Assembly: GCF_007874125.1 (NCBI RefSeq)
Contig: NZ_CP040128.1
Coordinates: 682,001-746,000 of the forward strand
Reading direction: 5' to 3'
DNA length: 64,000 nucleotides
Source of the DNA: Noviherbaspirillum sp. UKPF54
GTDB lineage: Bacteria > Pseudomonadota > Gammaproteobacteria > Burkholderiales > Burkholderiaceae_D
A program made the position numbers and the translations under genes. The notes below the pieces were generated by a model. It was not told the origin of the DNA. It saw only the letters and a list, made by a program, of their open reading frames with translations, and searched no databases. Shown here in pieces: positions 25,847-35,521 of this stretch. Position 1 is the first letter of the stretch. Each line of letters begins with the position of its first letter.

Positions 25847-27031
25847 ATGTCCACCGGTTTCGGTCCAGAAGAAGCGCGCAATTACATGCACCAACTGCTT
25901 AAGGCGATGAACCAGGCCGGCGGGTCGGACTTGTTCATCTCCGCCGATTTCCCGCCCAGCATGAAAGTGCAGGGGGCGATGAAACCGCTGAGCCAGCAAA
26001 AACTCAACGGCGACATCACGAAGAAGCTTGCGCTGTCGCTGATGAACGAGCGCCAGCAGAACGAATTCGAAGCCGAGCTGGAGTGCAATTTCGCGATCTC
26101 GCTTCCCAGCGTGTGCCGCTTCCGCGTCAACGTCTTCGTGCAGCAGCAGCAGGTCGGCATGGTGATCCGCACCATCGCCTCCGAGATCCCCAACTTCGCC
26201 AAGCTCGGCCTGCCCGACGTGCTGAAAGACGTCATCATGACCAAGCGCGGTCTGGTGCTGGTCGTCGGCGGCACCGGCTCGGGCAAGTCGACCACGCTGG
26301 CGGCAATGATCGACCACCGCAACGAAAACTCGGCCGGCCACATCATCACCGTGGAAGACCCGGTCGAGTACGTGCACAAGAACAAATCGTGCCTCATCAC
26401 GCACCGCGAAGTCGGCGTCGATACGCACTCCTGGCACCACGCATTGAAGAACACGCTGCGCCAGGCGCCGGACGTGATCCTGATCGGCGAGATCCGCGAC
26501 ACCGAAACCATGGAGCACGCCATCGCCTTCGCCGAGACCGGCCACCTGTGCCTGGGCACGCTGCACGCCAACAACGCCAACCAGACGCTCGACCGCATCA
26601 TCAACTTCTTTCCCGAGGAGCGGCGCAACCAGCTGCTGGGCGACCTGTCGTCCAACCTGCGCGCCATCATTTCGCAGCGCCTGGTACGCACCGAGGACGG
26701 CAAGGGCCGCAAGGCCGCCATCGAAATCCTGCTCAATACCCCGACGATCGCCGAGCAAATCCTGAAAGGCCAGTTCCACGCAATCAAGGAAACCATGGCC
26801 AAGTCGAAGGAACTGGGCATGCGCACCTTCGACCAGGCGCTGTTCGAGCTGTACAACACCGGCCACATCGGCTACGACGAAGCGATCCGCAACGCCGACT
26901 CTGCCAACGAGCTGCGGCTGCAGATCAAGCTCAAGGCCGAGCGCGGCCAGCCGGGCGACAAGGGGAGCGGCGCGTTCAACCTCGCGATCGACGAGGACAA
27001 GGACGAGGAAGAAGAGCAGAAGGGGAAGTGA
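25847..27031 (+). CDS. pilU: Type IV pilus retraction ATPase PilU
   Basis: A 394-residue hexameric retraction ATPase. Walker A is GGTGSGKSTT, the Asp box is ITVEDPVEYVH, Walker B is VILIGEIRDTETMEHA, and the His box is TGHLCLGTLHANN. The long acidic C-terminal tail (ending DEDKDEEEEQKGK) and the AIRNADSANELRLQIKL segment fit PilU better than PilT. PilU assists PilT in disassembling pili. I start at ATG 25847 (start of the PilT/U homology, MSTGFGPEEARNYM). The expected pilT neighbour is not in this window. Confidence 0.9.
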   Translation: MSTGFGPEEARNYMHQLLKAMNQAGGSDLFISADFPPSMKVQGAMKPLSQQKLNGDITKKLALSLMNERQQNEFEAELECNFAISLPSVCRFRVNVFVQQQQVGMVIRTIASEIPNFAKLGLPDVLKDVIMTKRGLVLVVGGTGSGKSTTLAAMIDHRNENSAGHIITVEDPVEYVHKNKSCLITHREVGVDTHSWHHALKNTLRQAPDVILIGEIRDTETMEHAIAFAETGHLCLGTLHANNANQTLDRIINFFPEERRNQLLGDLSSNLRAIISQRLVRTEDGKGRKAAIEILLNTPTIAEQILKGQFHAIKETMAKSKELGMRTFDQALFELYNTGHIGYDEAIRNADSANELRLQIKLKAERGQPGDKGSGAFNLAIDEDKDEEEEQKGK

Positions 27032-27369
27032 GGCAGGTTGTTCCCGCGGTTTGTTTCACAACGACCATTCGCCAAGGGACGGCAAATCAGGCGGTCGAGA
27101 TAGGCGGACTGCAAGGAAGCTTAATCAGACGCTGGCTGTCTACCGACATCGAGTCAGGTATTAAGACCTGTTCAGTTGGTTGAAACCATTATCGGGATAT
27201 TTGGCAATTGGCGTTCTATTTTTACTGTTAAGCCAAATATGGGGAGGCCAGTTTTCATGCCGGTAAATATTGTCACGGCGTTCGAAAGCGCCATGGCGTT
27301 CGGCCGCCGCAGGGGATATTGCATTAGGCGCCAAGAAATGCGAAGCGTCTGTGCAAGGGAGGTTGATGA
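27032..27369. other. Intergenic region with one small palindrome
   Basis: 338 bp between pilU and a GST gene. The GC content falls around 27170-27250. A short inverted repeat, CAGGT-N6-ACCTG at 27155-27170, could be an operator. No coding sequence with a ribosome-binding site is seen. Confidence 0.35.
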
Positions 27370-27993
27370 ATGCTGAAGATCCTGGGGAAGTCATCGTCGA
27401 TAAACGTACGCAAGGTGCTTTGGACCTGCGAGGAGTTGGGGCTGCCATATGAGCAGGAGCAGTGGGGCGCGGGATTTCGATCGACGGAGACGGAAGACTT
27501 TCGAGCGCTCAATCCGAACGCGATGGTTCCAGTACTTATCGACGAAGAATTCGTCCTATGGGAATCCAATGCCATCTGCAGATATCTCGCAAGCCGAGAA
27601 GCGAACTTCGCGCTGCTATCCGGCGATCCGAAGCGGCGCGCACTGGTCGAGCAGTGGATGGACTGGCAGGCCACTGAACTGAACAACTCCTGGCGCTATG
27701 CGTTCATGGCGCTGGTCCGGCAAAGCGCCGCGCATTCAGACCCTGCCGCCATCGCTGCCGGCGTGGAAGGCTGGAATCGTCACATGGGTATCGTGGAAGC
27801 GCAGCTGTCGCGCACGGGGGCCTACATGGCGGGCGAGACCTTCTCGCTGGCGGACATCGTGATCGGGTTGTCTGTCAACCGGTGGTTCATGACACCGATG
27901 CGCCGGCCCGTGCTTCCCGCCGTGGAGGCGTACTACGAGCGCCTGAATGAGCGGGCAGGGTACCGCATGCATGGGCGCAATGGCATGCCGTAA
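27370..27993 (+). CDS. Glutathione S-transferase
   Basis: A 207-residue cytosolic GST. The thioredoxin-like N-terminal domain has the Ser-type active site SSSINVRKV and the cis-Pro motif NAMVPVLID, then ESNAICRYL for the glutathione gamma-glutamyl contact. The C-terminal helical domain contains FSLADIVIG with the N-capping Asp. The ribosome-binding site GGGAGG lies 7 bp upstream of the ATG. It conjugates glutathione to electrophiles; the specific substrate is unknown. No operon partner. Confidence 0.9.
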   Translation: MLKILGKSSSINVRKVLWTCEELGLPYEQEQWGAGFRSTETEDFRALNPNAMVPVLIDEEFVLWESNAICRYLASREANFALLSGDPKRRALVEQWMDWQATELNNSWRYAFMALVRQSAAHSDPAAIAAGVEGWNRHMGIVEAQLSRTGAYMAGETFSLADIVIGLSVNRWFMTPMRRPVLPAVEAYYERLNERAGYRMHGRNGMP

Positions 27994-28086
27994 CCGTGAG
28001 GGCCTGTACACCGAAGCCGGAATGCATCCGTCGCGCTCCGGCTTGCGCAGGTGATGTTCCGTGATGCCTGGGAATGACTAGCGAGC

Positions 28087-28113
28087 GCGGCCACCGTTCG
28101 GAACGGCGGCCGC
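28087..28113. terminator. Weak hairpin between GST and sstT
   Basis: An 11-bp stem with one mismatch (GCGGCCACCGT / ACGGCGGCCGC) and a 5-base loop. It lies between the convergent GST and sstT genes. No T-run follows, so termination is only suggested. Confidence 0.35.
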
Positions 28114-28122
28114 GTTCCGGCA

Positions 28123-29352
28123 TTACTGCTTGTCCACGTCGCCCATGGCGATGCAGGCGGCGGCGGTGAACAGCACGTCGCTGGAGGAATTGAGCGCGGT
28201 CTCCGCGGAATCCTGCAGCACGCCGATGATGAAGCCGACCGCGACGACCTGCATCGCGATGTCGTTCGAAATGCCGAACAGACTGCAGGCCAGCGGAATC
28301 AGCAGCAGCGAGCCGCCGGCCACGCCGGAGGCGCCGCAGGCGCAGAGCGATGCGACCACGCTCAGCAGAATGGCGGTCGGAATGTCCACCGCGATGCCGA
28401 GCGTGTTGACCGCGGCCATGGTCAGCACGGTGATGGTGATCGCCGCGCCGGCCATGTTGATGGTCGCGCCCAGCGGGATCGATACCGAATACGTGTCCTC
28501 ATGCAGGCCGAGGCGCTTGCTCAGTTCCAGGTTGACCGGAATGTTGGCGGCGGAGCTGCGCGTGAAGAAGGCGGTGATGCCGCTGTCGCGCAAGCAGGTC
28601 AGCACCAGCGGGTAAGGATTGCGCCGGATCTTCCACCAGACGATGGCCGGGTTGACGACGAGCGCGATGAACAGCATGCAGCCGAGCAGCACGGCGAGCA
28701 GGTGCAGGTATCCCAGCAGCGCGTTCAAGCCCGCGTCGGCGAAGGTCGAGGCGACCAGGCCGAAGATGCCCAGCGGTGCAAAACTGATCACCGCCTTGAC
28801 GATCAGCGAAATGCCGTTCGACAGATCGGTGAAGACCATGCGCGTGGTCTGGCTCGCATGCCGGATCGTGATGCCCAGGCCGACCGCCCACATGAGGATG
28901 CCGATGAAGTTGCCGTTGATGAGCGCCTTGACCGGATTGTCGATGGCGCTCATCAGCAGCGAGTGCAGCACTTCCACGACGCTGCCCGGCGCCGCTGCCT
29001 TCACGTCGCCGGCGGCCAGCATCAGCGTGGAAGGAAACAGGAAGCTGGCCGCGACCGCGACGACTGCGGCGGCGAAGGTGCCGATCAGGTACAGCAGCAG
29101 GATCGGCCGGATATGGGTCTGCTGGCCCGGCTGGTGGTCGGCGATCGACGCGGTGACCAGCACGAACACCAGGATCGGCGCGACAGCCTTCAGTCCGGCG
29201 ATGAATACATTGCCGAGGAAACCGGCCGACTGCGCAGCAGCCGGCGAGAACGTCGCGAGCAGGATACCGGCAACCATGCCGATGATGATCTGCTGGACAA
29301 GGCTGACGCGGCTGAACAGGCGCGAAACGGGGGCGATGAGAAAAGTAGCCAT
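28123..29352 (-). CDS. sstT: Serine/threonine:Na+ symporter SstT
   Basis: A 409-residue inner-membrane DAACS-family carrier. It begins [26 protein letters not shown], very close to SstT. Hairpin and substrate motifs are visible: [22 protein letters not shown] (partly, SSAANIP), [18 protein letters not shown], and [16 protein letters not shown]. It takes up serine and threonine with Na+. The start is placed at 29352 because upstream in-frame sequence lacks hydrophobic homology. No operon partner on the minus strand. Confidence 0.92.
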   Translation of the reverse strand: MATFLIAPVSRLFSRVSLVQQIIIGMVAGILLATFSPAAAQSAGFLGNVFIAGLKAVAPILVFVLVTASIADHQPGQQTHIRPILLLYLIGTFAAAVVAVAASFLFPSTLMLAAGDVKAAAPGSVVEVLHSLLMSAIDNPVKALINGNFIGILMWAVGLGITIRHASQTTRMVFTDLSNGISLIVKAVISFAPLGIFGLVASTFADAGLNALLGYLHLLAVLLGCMLFIALVVNPAIVWWKIRRNPYPLVLTCLRDSGITAFFTRSSAANIPVNLELSKRLGLHEDTYSVSIPLGATINMAGAAITITVLTMAAVNTLGIAVDIPTAILLSVVASLCACGASGVAGGSLLLIPLACSLFGISNDIAMQVVAVGFIIGVLQDSAETALNSSSDVLFTAAACIAMGDVDKQ

Positions 29353-29916
29353 GGCGTGATATGACAGTTGTAAACCAGGAAGAAAATGTGGCCAGAAGTC
29401 TGGCGAACGATAAGGCGTAAGGCGACGTGCGAAGCTCGGTGGCGAAAACCGGTACGGGAAAACGGTGTTACGGGCGCAAACTGGGCGCAGGTATTGCCGA
29501 AAAAAAACAGGGCGAGACTGTATCACAGCTGAACAAGCAAATAAATTGACATGACTCATTGAAATTAAATAGATGCAACAACGTTGCAGGAATGGCATGG
29601 CGGAAGCGGGACGCAATTTGACGTTCTTCAGCCAATGAATGCCTTGTGCTGCAGCCCTGACGGCTGTGCGAAGGCGGTTTGCCGCCGTTGTACTTGCAGC
29701 GCTTGCACCAGCAGGAGATCGAGCAAACGCGGTTGTCTTTCTGTTATTGTTTTGTGCACGCCTTGTTTCTCGTTTATTTAATCCCGTGTATGCGCGCATA
29801 ACGAGCCAAGGCCAGCCGCCAGGCGGTTTGCGGGCGGTTGAGCGAATTTGCATAAGGGTTCGCGGCCGTGCATGACGGCGCGAGCTGCCCTGTTAAATGC
29901 ATAGTGAAAGGAACTT
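29353..29916. other. Long divergent intergenic region
   Basis: 564 bp between sstT (minus) and a VOC-family gene (plus). A perfect TTGACA hexamer at 29546-29551 lies in an AT-rich patch, but the -10 at proper spacing is poor. Small inverted repeats around 29670-29690 and 29815-29835 have no clear function. I see no gene. Confidence 0.4.
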
Positions 29917-30297
29917 ATGATCGATCACACCGGAGTAGTCGTCAGCGACTTCGATAGAAGCAAGCGGTTCTATTCGGCGGCGCTTAAGCCAATCGGCTTC
30001 GATCTGCTGGCGGAATTTCCCGCGGCGATTACGGGGCATGCCGATGTCGCCGGCTTCGGGGAGCCACCGAAACCGGAATTCTGGATAAGCCTCGGCACCC
30101 CCAACAAACCCGCAGTTCACATCGCCTTCCGGGTGAAGAGCAGGGGCGATGTCGACGCATTTTATAGCGCTGCAATCGAAGCGGGCGGAGTCGATAATGG
30201 CCCGCCTGGCATTCGGGCACATTATCATCCGAACTATTATGGCGCTTTCGTGCTGGATCCGGATGGACACAATATCGAAGCGGTCTGCCATGAATAA
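29917..30297 (+). CDS. VOC-family (glyoxalase/dioxygenase-like) protein
   Basis: A 126-residue vicinal-oxygen-chelate protein. It opens with IDHTGVVVSDFDRSKRFY (metal-ligand His3) and ends VLDPDGHNIEAVCH with the second-half metal ligand Glu. The VHIAFRVKSRGDV strand supplies another His. The fold supports lactoylglutathione lyase, fosfomycin-resistance or dioxygenase chemistry, which sequence alone does not separate. The ribosome-binding site AAAGGA precedes the ATG. Confidence 0.85.
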   Translation: MIDHTGVVVSDFDRSKRFYSAALKPIGFDLLAEFPAAITGHADVAGFGEPPKPEFWISLGTPNKPAVHIAFRVKSRGDVDAFYSAAIEAGGVDNGPPGIRAHYHPNYYGAFVLDPDGHNIEAVCHE

Positions 30298-30410
30298 GCG
30301 ATCAAATTCTTCTCTTAACTCGTCGCAGAAGGCGGGTGCGAGAAAGCGTTGTACATCTGAGCTTATGCGTTAGAAAAACCATTTGGTTCGCTGAGATGAG
30401 GAGATGATTC

Positions 30411-30902
30411 ATGCGGTTACAAGCTCGCAGCATTTGCAGTGTGGCGAAAATGCTCGCCGTACTTCTGCTATCAAGCGGTTCTGCAGCGTTTTCGCAAACG
30501 CCGCAAGAGCATGTCCATCGGATGTCCCACAGCGTCATGCCTTTCGACGCCTCAAAGACCATACACATGTTCAAGATGACCGAGTCGGGAGGCGTGCAGC
30601 AGGTTGTCGCGAGAGAGCCAGGCGATACCGATCAAGTGTCACTGGTTCGGCAGCATCTTAAGCACGAGGCCGGAAGGTTTCAACACGGCGACTATTCGGA
30701 CCCGGCGAAGCTGCACGGTACGGACATGCCAGGCCTTAAGGAACTTCAAGCCGAGGCCTCACGCATCAGGGTTTCGTATGTGGAATTGCCGATGGGTGCT
30801 GCAATCACATTCCAGACGGATGATCTTCACCTCATAACGGCTATTCACCGCTGGTTCGGCGCTCAGCTTTCGGAACACGGTGCCGATGCCAGGGCAGAGT
30901 GA
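30411..30902 (+). CDS. Secreted His/Met-rich protein of unknown function
   Basis: A 163-residue exported protein. The signal peptide covers about residues 1-29 (MLAVLLLSSGSAAFSQ). The mature N-terminus is rich in His and Met (HVHRMSHSVMPF). Further conserved-looking blocks are VSLVRQHLKHEAGRFQHGDYSDPAKLHG and DMPGLKEL. Relatives are often labelled aspartate carbamoyltransferase in databases, but no carbamoyl-phosphate motif is present. A periplasmic metal-binding role is a guess. GAGGAG precedes the ATG. Confidence 0.65.
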   Translation: MRLQARSICSVAKMLAVLLLSSGSAAFSQTPQEHVHRMSHSVMPFDASKTIHMFKMTESGGVQQVVAREPGDTDQVSLVRQHLKHEAGRFQHGDYSDPAKLHGTDMPGLKELQAEASRIRVSYVELPMGAAITFQTDDLHLITAIHRWFGAQLSEHGADARAE

Positions 30903-31050
30903 GCCTCGCTGGTCCAGGGGGCTCCGGTCGACTGGCTGAATCGTTAGCTCTCCTGGATATGACGTCATACGTACCTGCGTATGACTTTGTCTAAATCTCA
31001 AAGATGAACACTGATTTGCGAGCAGTCCAGTCATCTCAGCGTTAGAAACA

Positions 31051-31641
31051 ATGCCAAGCATGGGAAAGAACAGACTTGAAGCGTTCAGCGATGGCGTCCT
31101 GGCCATCATCATTACCATCATGGTGCTGGAAATGAAAGTACCTCATGGCCATGATTTCGCATCTCTGGCGCCGTTGCTGCCGGTCTTTCTCAGCTACGTC
31201 TTAAGCTACCTGTACGTCGGCATCTACTGGAACAATCACCATCACATGCTTCACGCAACCAGGTACGTTTCTGGCGGTGTGCTCTGGGCTAATCTGAATT
31301 TACTGTTCTGGCTTTCACTTCTGCCGTTTGCGACAGGATGGATGGGAGAGAATCACTTTTCAGCCTTGCCCAGCGCTGCATACGGCGTCGTGCTGCTGAT
31401 GGCTGCGATAGCCTATAAACTTCTTCAAACATGCATCATTTCAATCGAGGGGCAAGACTCTCTTTTGAAGCGCGCAATCGGATCGGACTGGAAGGGAAAA
31501 CTTTCACCGGTTCTTTATATGGCAGGCATTGGCGCCTCCTTCCTCAAGCCATGGATAGGGCAAAGCCTCTATGTTTTTGCAGCACTTATCTGGCTGGTTC
31601 CCGACCGACGCATTGAGCGTATGCTCGATCATCATGAATAA
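31051..31641 (+). CDS. TMEM175/DUF1211-family potassium channel-like protein
   Basis: A 196-residue membrane protein. The hallmark RLEAFSDGVLAIIITIMVLEM lies in the first helix (FSDG is the family signature), followed by NNHHHMLHATRYV and about five further helices. Bacterial TMEM175 proteins form tetrameric K+ channels with one repeat per subunit, which fits this length. The start could be Met1 or the ATG at 31060; neither has a good ribosome-binding site. No operon partner. Confidence 0.85.
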   Translation: MPSMGKNRLEAFSDGVLAIIITIMVLEMKVPHGHDFASLAPLLPVFLSYVLSYLYVGIYWNNHHHMLHATRYVSGGVLWANLNLLFWLSLLPFATGWMGENHFSALPSAAYGVVLLMAAIAYKLLQTCIISIEGQDSLLKRAIGSDWKGKLSPVLYMAGIGASFLKPWIGQSLYVFAALIWLVPDRRIERMLDHHE

Positions 31642-31822
31642 TTAGGCGACAAATCCTGCATCGAGGATTGTCATCTGTCAGTGAAACGCGACCAAACAGT
31701 CGTAACCCAGATTCGGCAGACCAGCTCACCCTGACTTGACGCCGCCAGTTGAGCTTCTCGTAAGCTGCCGTTGACTTGTAATTAGCCATGCTTGCATACC
31801 AACAGGGAATACCTTGGCATTT

Positions 31823-31847
31823 AAACATATACTTAAAATATATGTTT
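31823..31847. promoter_or_regulatory. 9-bp palindrome upstream of the SDR gene
   Basis: AAACATATA and its exact reverse complement are separated by 7 bases, 63 bp before the SDR start, in a short AT-rich stretch. This has the size and position of a repressor operator (HxlR or TetR type). No regulator gene is adjacent, so the protein partner is unknown. Confidence 0.55.
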
Positions 31848-31909
31848 TATGCTAGAGTGCAGTTACCCATTTTTGCAACCGCACGAGAAGTCCCTTTAGG
31901 AGAAAGCAT

Positions 31910-32659
31910 ATGAAACGTCTGGACGGAAAAACCGCTGTAGTAACGGGCGCAAGCAGTGGTATTGGGCGCGCGATTGTTGAACGATTTATCGCCGAAGGCG
32001 CGAAGGTTTTCGCTTTTGCTCGTAATGCCGAGGCGCTGAAAGCACTGGAAGCCGCATATCCGGGACAGGTTGTCGCGGTCAATGGCGATGTCACGCGCCA
32101 AGAAGACCTGAAGCAATTAGTGGAGACGGTTCTGAAGCAGACCGACGCCATTGATATCCTTGTTCCGAACGCAGGGATTGCCCGTGTTGTATCGTTCGAG
32201 GACAGCACAGCCGACGCATTCTCCGAACAGTTTTCGGTGAATTTATTCGGTGCGGCCGAAACGGCGCGTCTTTTCGTGCCGCATATCCGCAAGGGAGGCT
32301 CGATCCAGTTCATCACAACCTTCTTGACGCAGGTCGGCTTCCCGGGTCTGGCCATCTACAGCGCTAGCAAGGCGGCACTCAAGTCCCTATCACAGACACT
32401 GGCAGCAGAATTGGCGCCGAAAGGGATACGTGTGAATTCTATTGCGCCTGGTCCCATTGCCACACCCTTGTGGGGCACGGTCGGATTACCGGCAGATACG
32501 CTCGGCGTAGTTGCGGAAAAAATCAATGCCCGGCTCATGCAAGGCACATTTGGTCAGCCTGAGGATATCGCCGAGACTTCCGTCTTCTTGGCTTCAAATG
32601 CGGCAAAGAACATTTACGGTCAAGAAATTGTTGTCGATGGCGGGTATACCATCGGATAA
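31910..32659 (+). CDS. Short-chain dehydrogenase/reductase with altered catalytic Ser
   Basis: A 249-residue classical SDR. Cofactor motif TGASSGIG lies at 12-19, NAG at 87-89, and the catalytic pair Tyr150/Lys154 in YSASK. The catalytic Ser that normally lies 13 residues before Tyr is Thr137 (in FITTFLTQ), an unusual change that may still work because Thr keeps the hydroxyl. It is likely NADP(H)- or NAD(H)-dependent and acts on a small alcohol or ketone. GGAG precedes the ATG. A palindromic operator lies upstream. Confidence 0.88.
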   Translation: MKRLDGKTAVVTGASSGIGRAIVERFIAEGAKVFAFARNAEALKALEAAYPGQVVAVNGDVTRQEDLKQLVETVLKQTDAIDILVPNAGIARVVSFEDSTADAFSEQFSVNLFGAAETARLFVPHIRKGGSIQFITTFLTQVGFPGLAIYSASKAALKSLSQTLAAELAPKGIRVNSIAPGPIATPLWGTVGLPADTLGVVAEKINARLMQGTFGQPEDIAETSVFLASNAAKNIYGQEIVVDGGYTIG

Positions 32660-33109
32660 GAAGCCGGTGTAGGCGAATCGAGGCTTGGCAGTTTCCCCCG
32701 GCCCAAAGAGGAATTGTCAGGCCGATTTCAGCGGTATAGTTCTTGTTGACGGTGTCGCAGAGATCGCCGTTTCGCAATGGTGCGGATGATGCCGAAACTG
32801 AACCGCTACCTCGCCGCACCTGCTTACCGCGCCGGAAGCGTCGAAGACGAATTGTCGGAACGACTGCGGACGACGAAACGGCCCAGATGATTGCAAGCGA
32901 CCGCTACATGCAATCGAATTTCTGCAAATATGAGCAATCTGACCAAGCAATGGTCTGAACTGGCTCAAACTGCATTTGGCCAGGGAAAGTATGCTGGGTC
33001 GGCAAAATGGTTTGCCACGGTCATTCCCTAACCACAAAAACTCGATCGTTCAAACCTGTTCACGACCGCGACGTTCGTGACCAAAGAAGACAAAGATGCA
33101 GGAGACGAC
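32660..33109. other. Non-coding-looking gap
   Basis: 450 bp between the SDR and a PhnB-like gene. Short open frames on both strands have neither ribosome-binding sites nor recognisable domains. The stretch could be a decayed gene, but I cannot identify an ancestor. The promoter of the next gene should lie near 33030-33090. Confidence 0.35.
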
Positions 33110-33595
33110 ATGACGAAGCAAGCAAAGAACACGATTTGCCTTTGGTACGAGGGCGACGCCGAGGAAGCGGCGCGGTTTTACGCCCAGACCTTCCCCGATT
33201 CGTCCGTTGGCGCGGTGCACCGCGCGCCGGGAGATTTTCCGTCCGGGAAGGAAGGAGATGTGTTGACCGTCGAGTTCACCGTGATGGGAATTCCCTGCAT
33301 CGGGCTCAATGGCGGGCCCGATTTCAAGCACAATGAAGCGTTCTCCTTCCAGGTCGCAACGACTGACCAGGCCGAAACGGATCGTTACTGGAACGCGATC
33401 GTCGGCAACGGCGGCCAAGAGAGCGTGTGCGGCTGGTGCAAGGACAAATGGGGCCTGTCCTGGCAGATTACGCCGCTGGCTTTGACAAATGCGGTCACCG
33501 ACCCGGATCGCGGCGCCGCCAAGCGCGCATTCGACGCGATGATGCAGATGAAAAAGATCGACATCGCAGCCATCGAGGCGGCGCATCGCGGTTGA
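33110..33595 (+). CDS. PhnB-like VOC protein (3-demethylubiquinone methyltransferase-like domain)
   Basis: A 161-residue VOC-fold protein of the PhnB-like type. It shows ICLWYEGDAEEAARFYAQTFPDS (the signature first half) and CGWCKDKWGLSWQITP (second half). Despite the domain name, this family has no methyltransferase site and the function is mostly unknown. The ATG at 33110 is preceded by AGGAGA. It heads a series of small same-strand genes whose gaps (45-100 bp) suggest one loose transcription unit. Confidence 0.85.
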   Translation: MTKQAKNTICLWYEGDAEEAARFYAQTFPDSSVGAVHRAPGDFPSGKEGDVLTVEFTVMGIPCIGLNGGPDFKHNEAFSFQVATTDQAETDRYWNAIVGNGGQESVCGWCKDKWGLSWQITPLALTNAVTDPDRGAAKRAFDAMMQMKKIDIAAIEAAHRG

Positions 33596-33695
33596 AATGG
33601 CGCCTTCGCGGGCATGCACCGGGCCGGTTCCGAGTGGGTGGTTTTCCACCAGTTTCGCACTCGCCCGGACGCCGAATTAAAGAGGAGAAATCGGC

Positions 33696-34106
33696 ATGAC
33701 GAAAAGCGAGCCCCAGCAAGGCAAGCCTCCTTCCCGGCTCATCGACGAGAGAATCCAGGAGCTGGCTGACTGGCGTGGAGAAATGCTCGGCCGGCTGCGC
33801 GCCCTGGTAAAGGAAGCGGACCCCGACGTCATCGAAGAATGGAAATGGAGAGGGGTGCCGGTGTGGTCGCACGGCGGATTGATCTGCACCGGGGAAACCT
33901 ACAAGAACGTCGTGAAGATGACCTTCGCCAAAGGGGCTTCCCTGGATGATCCTGCCGGCCTCTTCAACTCCAGCCTCGAGGGCAACACAAGACGCGCCAT
34001 CGACTTCCGCGAGGGAGACGAGGTGGACGAGGCGGCATTGAAGGCGCTGATTCGCGCCGCCGTGGCGCTGAACAACTCAAAAGCATCAAAAGCGCGAAAC
34101 ATCTGA
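33696..34106 (+). CDS. DUF1801 protein
   Basis: A 136-residue protein of the DUF1801/YdhG fold. It has RLRALVKEADPDVIEEWKWRGVPVWSHGGLICTGE, in which the E-x-W-K-W and G-x-P-x-W/F-x-x-x-G-x-I-C pattern is characteristic. Members are structurally frataxin-like but have no established function. AGAGGAG precedes the start. It is in the small-gene run between the PhnB-like and methyltransferase genes. Confidence 0.8.
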   Translation: MTKSEPQQGKPPSRLIDERIQELADWRGEMLGRLRALVKEADPDVIEEWKWRGVPVWSHGGLICTGETYKNVVKMTFAKGASLDDPAGLFNSSLEGNTRRAIDFREGDEVDEAALKALIRAAVALNNSKASKARNI

Positions 34107-34151
34107 CATCGCGCCGCTTTTCGCGCGCAGTCCAACCGGAGGAAAACACGC

Positions 34152-34943
34152 ATGGCGAACGAACAGATCCGTTTCGATGACGGGGCGGCCTACGAACGAT
34201 ACATGGGGAAGTGGAGCCAGCTTGCGGGCGAGGCTTTTCTCGACTGGCTTGCGCCGGAACCCGGATGGCGCTGGCTCGACGTGGGCTGCGGCAACGGCGC
34301 CTTTACCGAAATGCTCGTCGAGCGCTGCGCGCCGGCCTCGGTGAGCGGAATAGACCCGTCCGAGGGGCAGCTTGCCTATGCGCGCGCACGGCCCGCTTCG
34401 CGCGTCGCGCAATTTCACCAGGGCGACGCGATGGCGCTGCCTTTCCCTGACGATGCGTTCGACGCGGCTGTCATGCCCCTGGTGATTTTCTTCGTTCCCG
34501 ACCCGGGCAGGGGCGTGGCCGAAATGGCGCGCGTGGTTTGCCCGGGCGGCAGCGTCTCGGCCTATGCCTGGGACATGGCGGGCGGCGGCTTTCCTTACGA
34601 GGCGCTGCACGCTGAAATGCGGGCAATGGGCGTCGCCGTACCGGTGCCGCCCAGTCCCGGCGCGTCCCGGATAGACGCCATGCGGGACTTATGGACCGGT
34701 GCCGGGCTGGAAGCTGTTGAAACGCACGAAATCACGGTGCAAAGGGCATTCGCCGATTTCGACGACTACTGGGCGACAATCCTCGGCGGACCGAGCGTCG
34801 GTCGGGCGCTCGCGGCGATGGCGTCCGACGATCTCGCGCTTCTCAAGGCGCGGATGCGAGAGCGCTTGCCGGCGGAGGCGACAGGCCGGATTACGTACAG
34901 CGCGCGGGCGAACGCCGTCAAAGGACAGGTGCCCGAACGGTGA
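34152..34943 (+). CDS. Class I SAM-dependent methyltransferase
   Basis: A 263-residue methyltransferase of the Methyltransf_11 type. Motif I is LDVGCGNGAFTEML, the acidic loop is GIDPSEGQL, and the later motif is FDAAVMPLVIFFVPD. There is no ubiquinone-specific (UbiE) signature, so the substrate is open. GGAGG precedes the ATG by 8 bp. It lies 45 bp after the DUF1801 gene. Confidence 0.88.
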   Translation: MANEQIRFDDGAAYERYMGKWSQLAGEAFLDWLAPEPGWRWLDVGCGNGAFTEMLVERCAPASVSGIDPSEGQLAYARARPASRVAQFHQGDAMALPFPDDAFDAAVMPLVIFFVPDPGRGVAEMARVVCPGGSVSAYAWDMAGGGFPYEALHAEMRAMGVAVPVPPSPGASRIDAMRDLWTGAGLEAVETHEITVQRAFADFDDYWATILGGPSVGRALAAMASDDLALLKARMRERLPAEATGRITYSARANAVKGQVPER

Positions 34944-35015
34944 GGAGGATGCTCCTCGCGGTTTGGGGAACGGCGATTGAGTGGAGAGGATGTGAATCGA
35001 AAGGAGAGTTTGGTT

Positions 35016-35462
35016 ATGTCTACAGGAACAGTCCGGCTACATCGCGTGCTTCGTGCGCCCCCCGAGCGGATATATCAGGCGTTCTTGAACGCGGATGCCA
35101 TGGCCAAGTGGCTTCCGCCGTACGGGTTTACGTGCAAGGTCCTCCACATGGATGCCAGGGTGGGTGGCGCCTTCCGGATGACATTCACGAATTTCACGTC
35201 GGGCAAGGGACATCCGTTCGGCGGCGAGTACCTTGAACTGGTGCCATCCGAGAAGATCCGCTATACGGACAAATTCGACGACCCGAACCTGCCCGGGGAA
35301 ATGCAGACGACAGTGACCTTCCGGCAAGTGTCGTGCGGTACCGAGCTCAATGTCGTGCAAGAAGGGATACCGCAAGTCATTCCGACCGAGATGTGCTACC
35401 TCGGCTGGCAAGAGTCTCTGGCGCAACTGGCGAAGCTGGTCGAGCCCGTGATTCCGGATTAG
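35016..35462 (+). CDS. AHSA1-type SRPBCC protein
   Basis: A 148-residue SRPBCC protein. It opens VRLHRVLRAPPERIYQAFLNADAMAKWLPP, the AHSA1/YndB pattern, followed by GGAFRMTF and GGEYLELVPSEKIRYTDKF strands. The last helix (GWQESLAQLAKLVEP) closes the hydrophobic pocket. These cytosolic proteins bind small hydrophobic ligands or lipids. The ribosome-binding site AAAGGAG is 9 bp before the ATG. Part of the same small-gene run. Confidence 0.85.
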   Translation: MSTGTVRLHRVLRAPPERIYQAFLNADAMAKWLPPYGFTCKVLHMDARVGGAFRMTFTNFTSGKGHPFGGEYLELVPSEKIRYTDKFDDPNLPGEMQTTVTFRQVSCGTELNVVQEGIPQVIPTEMCYLGWQESLAQLAKLVEPVIPD

Positions 35463-35521
35463 CTTGCCATATCGGGCCGCAAGCGCATCGGCAATTAAAA
35501 CAAATCCATCGGAGATCCTGC

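Noticed and set aside
30411..30902. Aspartate carbamoyltransferase
   Set aside because: The protein is short, exported and lacks the carbamoyl-phosphate-binding motifs. The database label for such proteins seems misleading.
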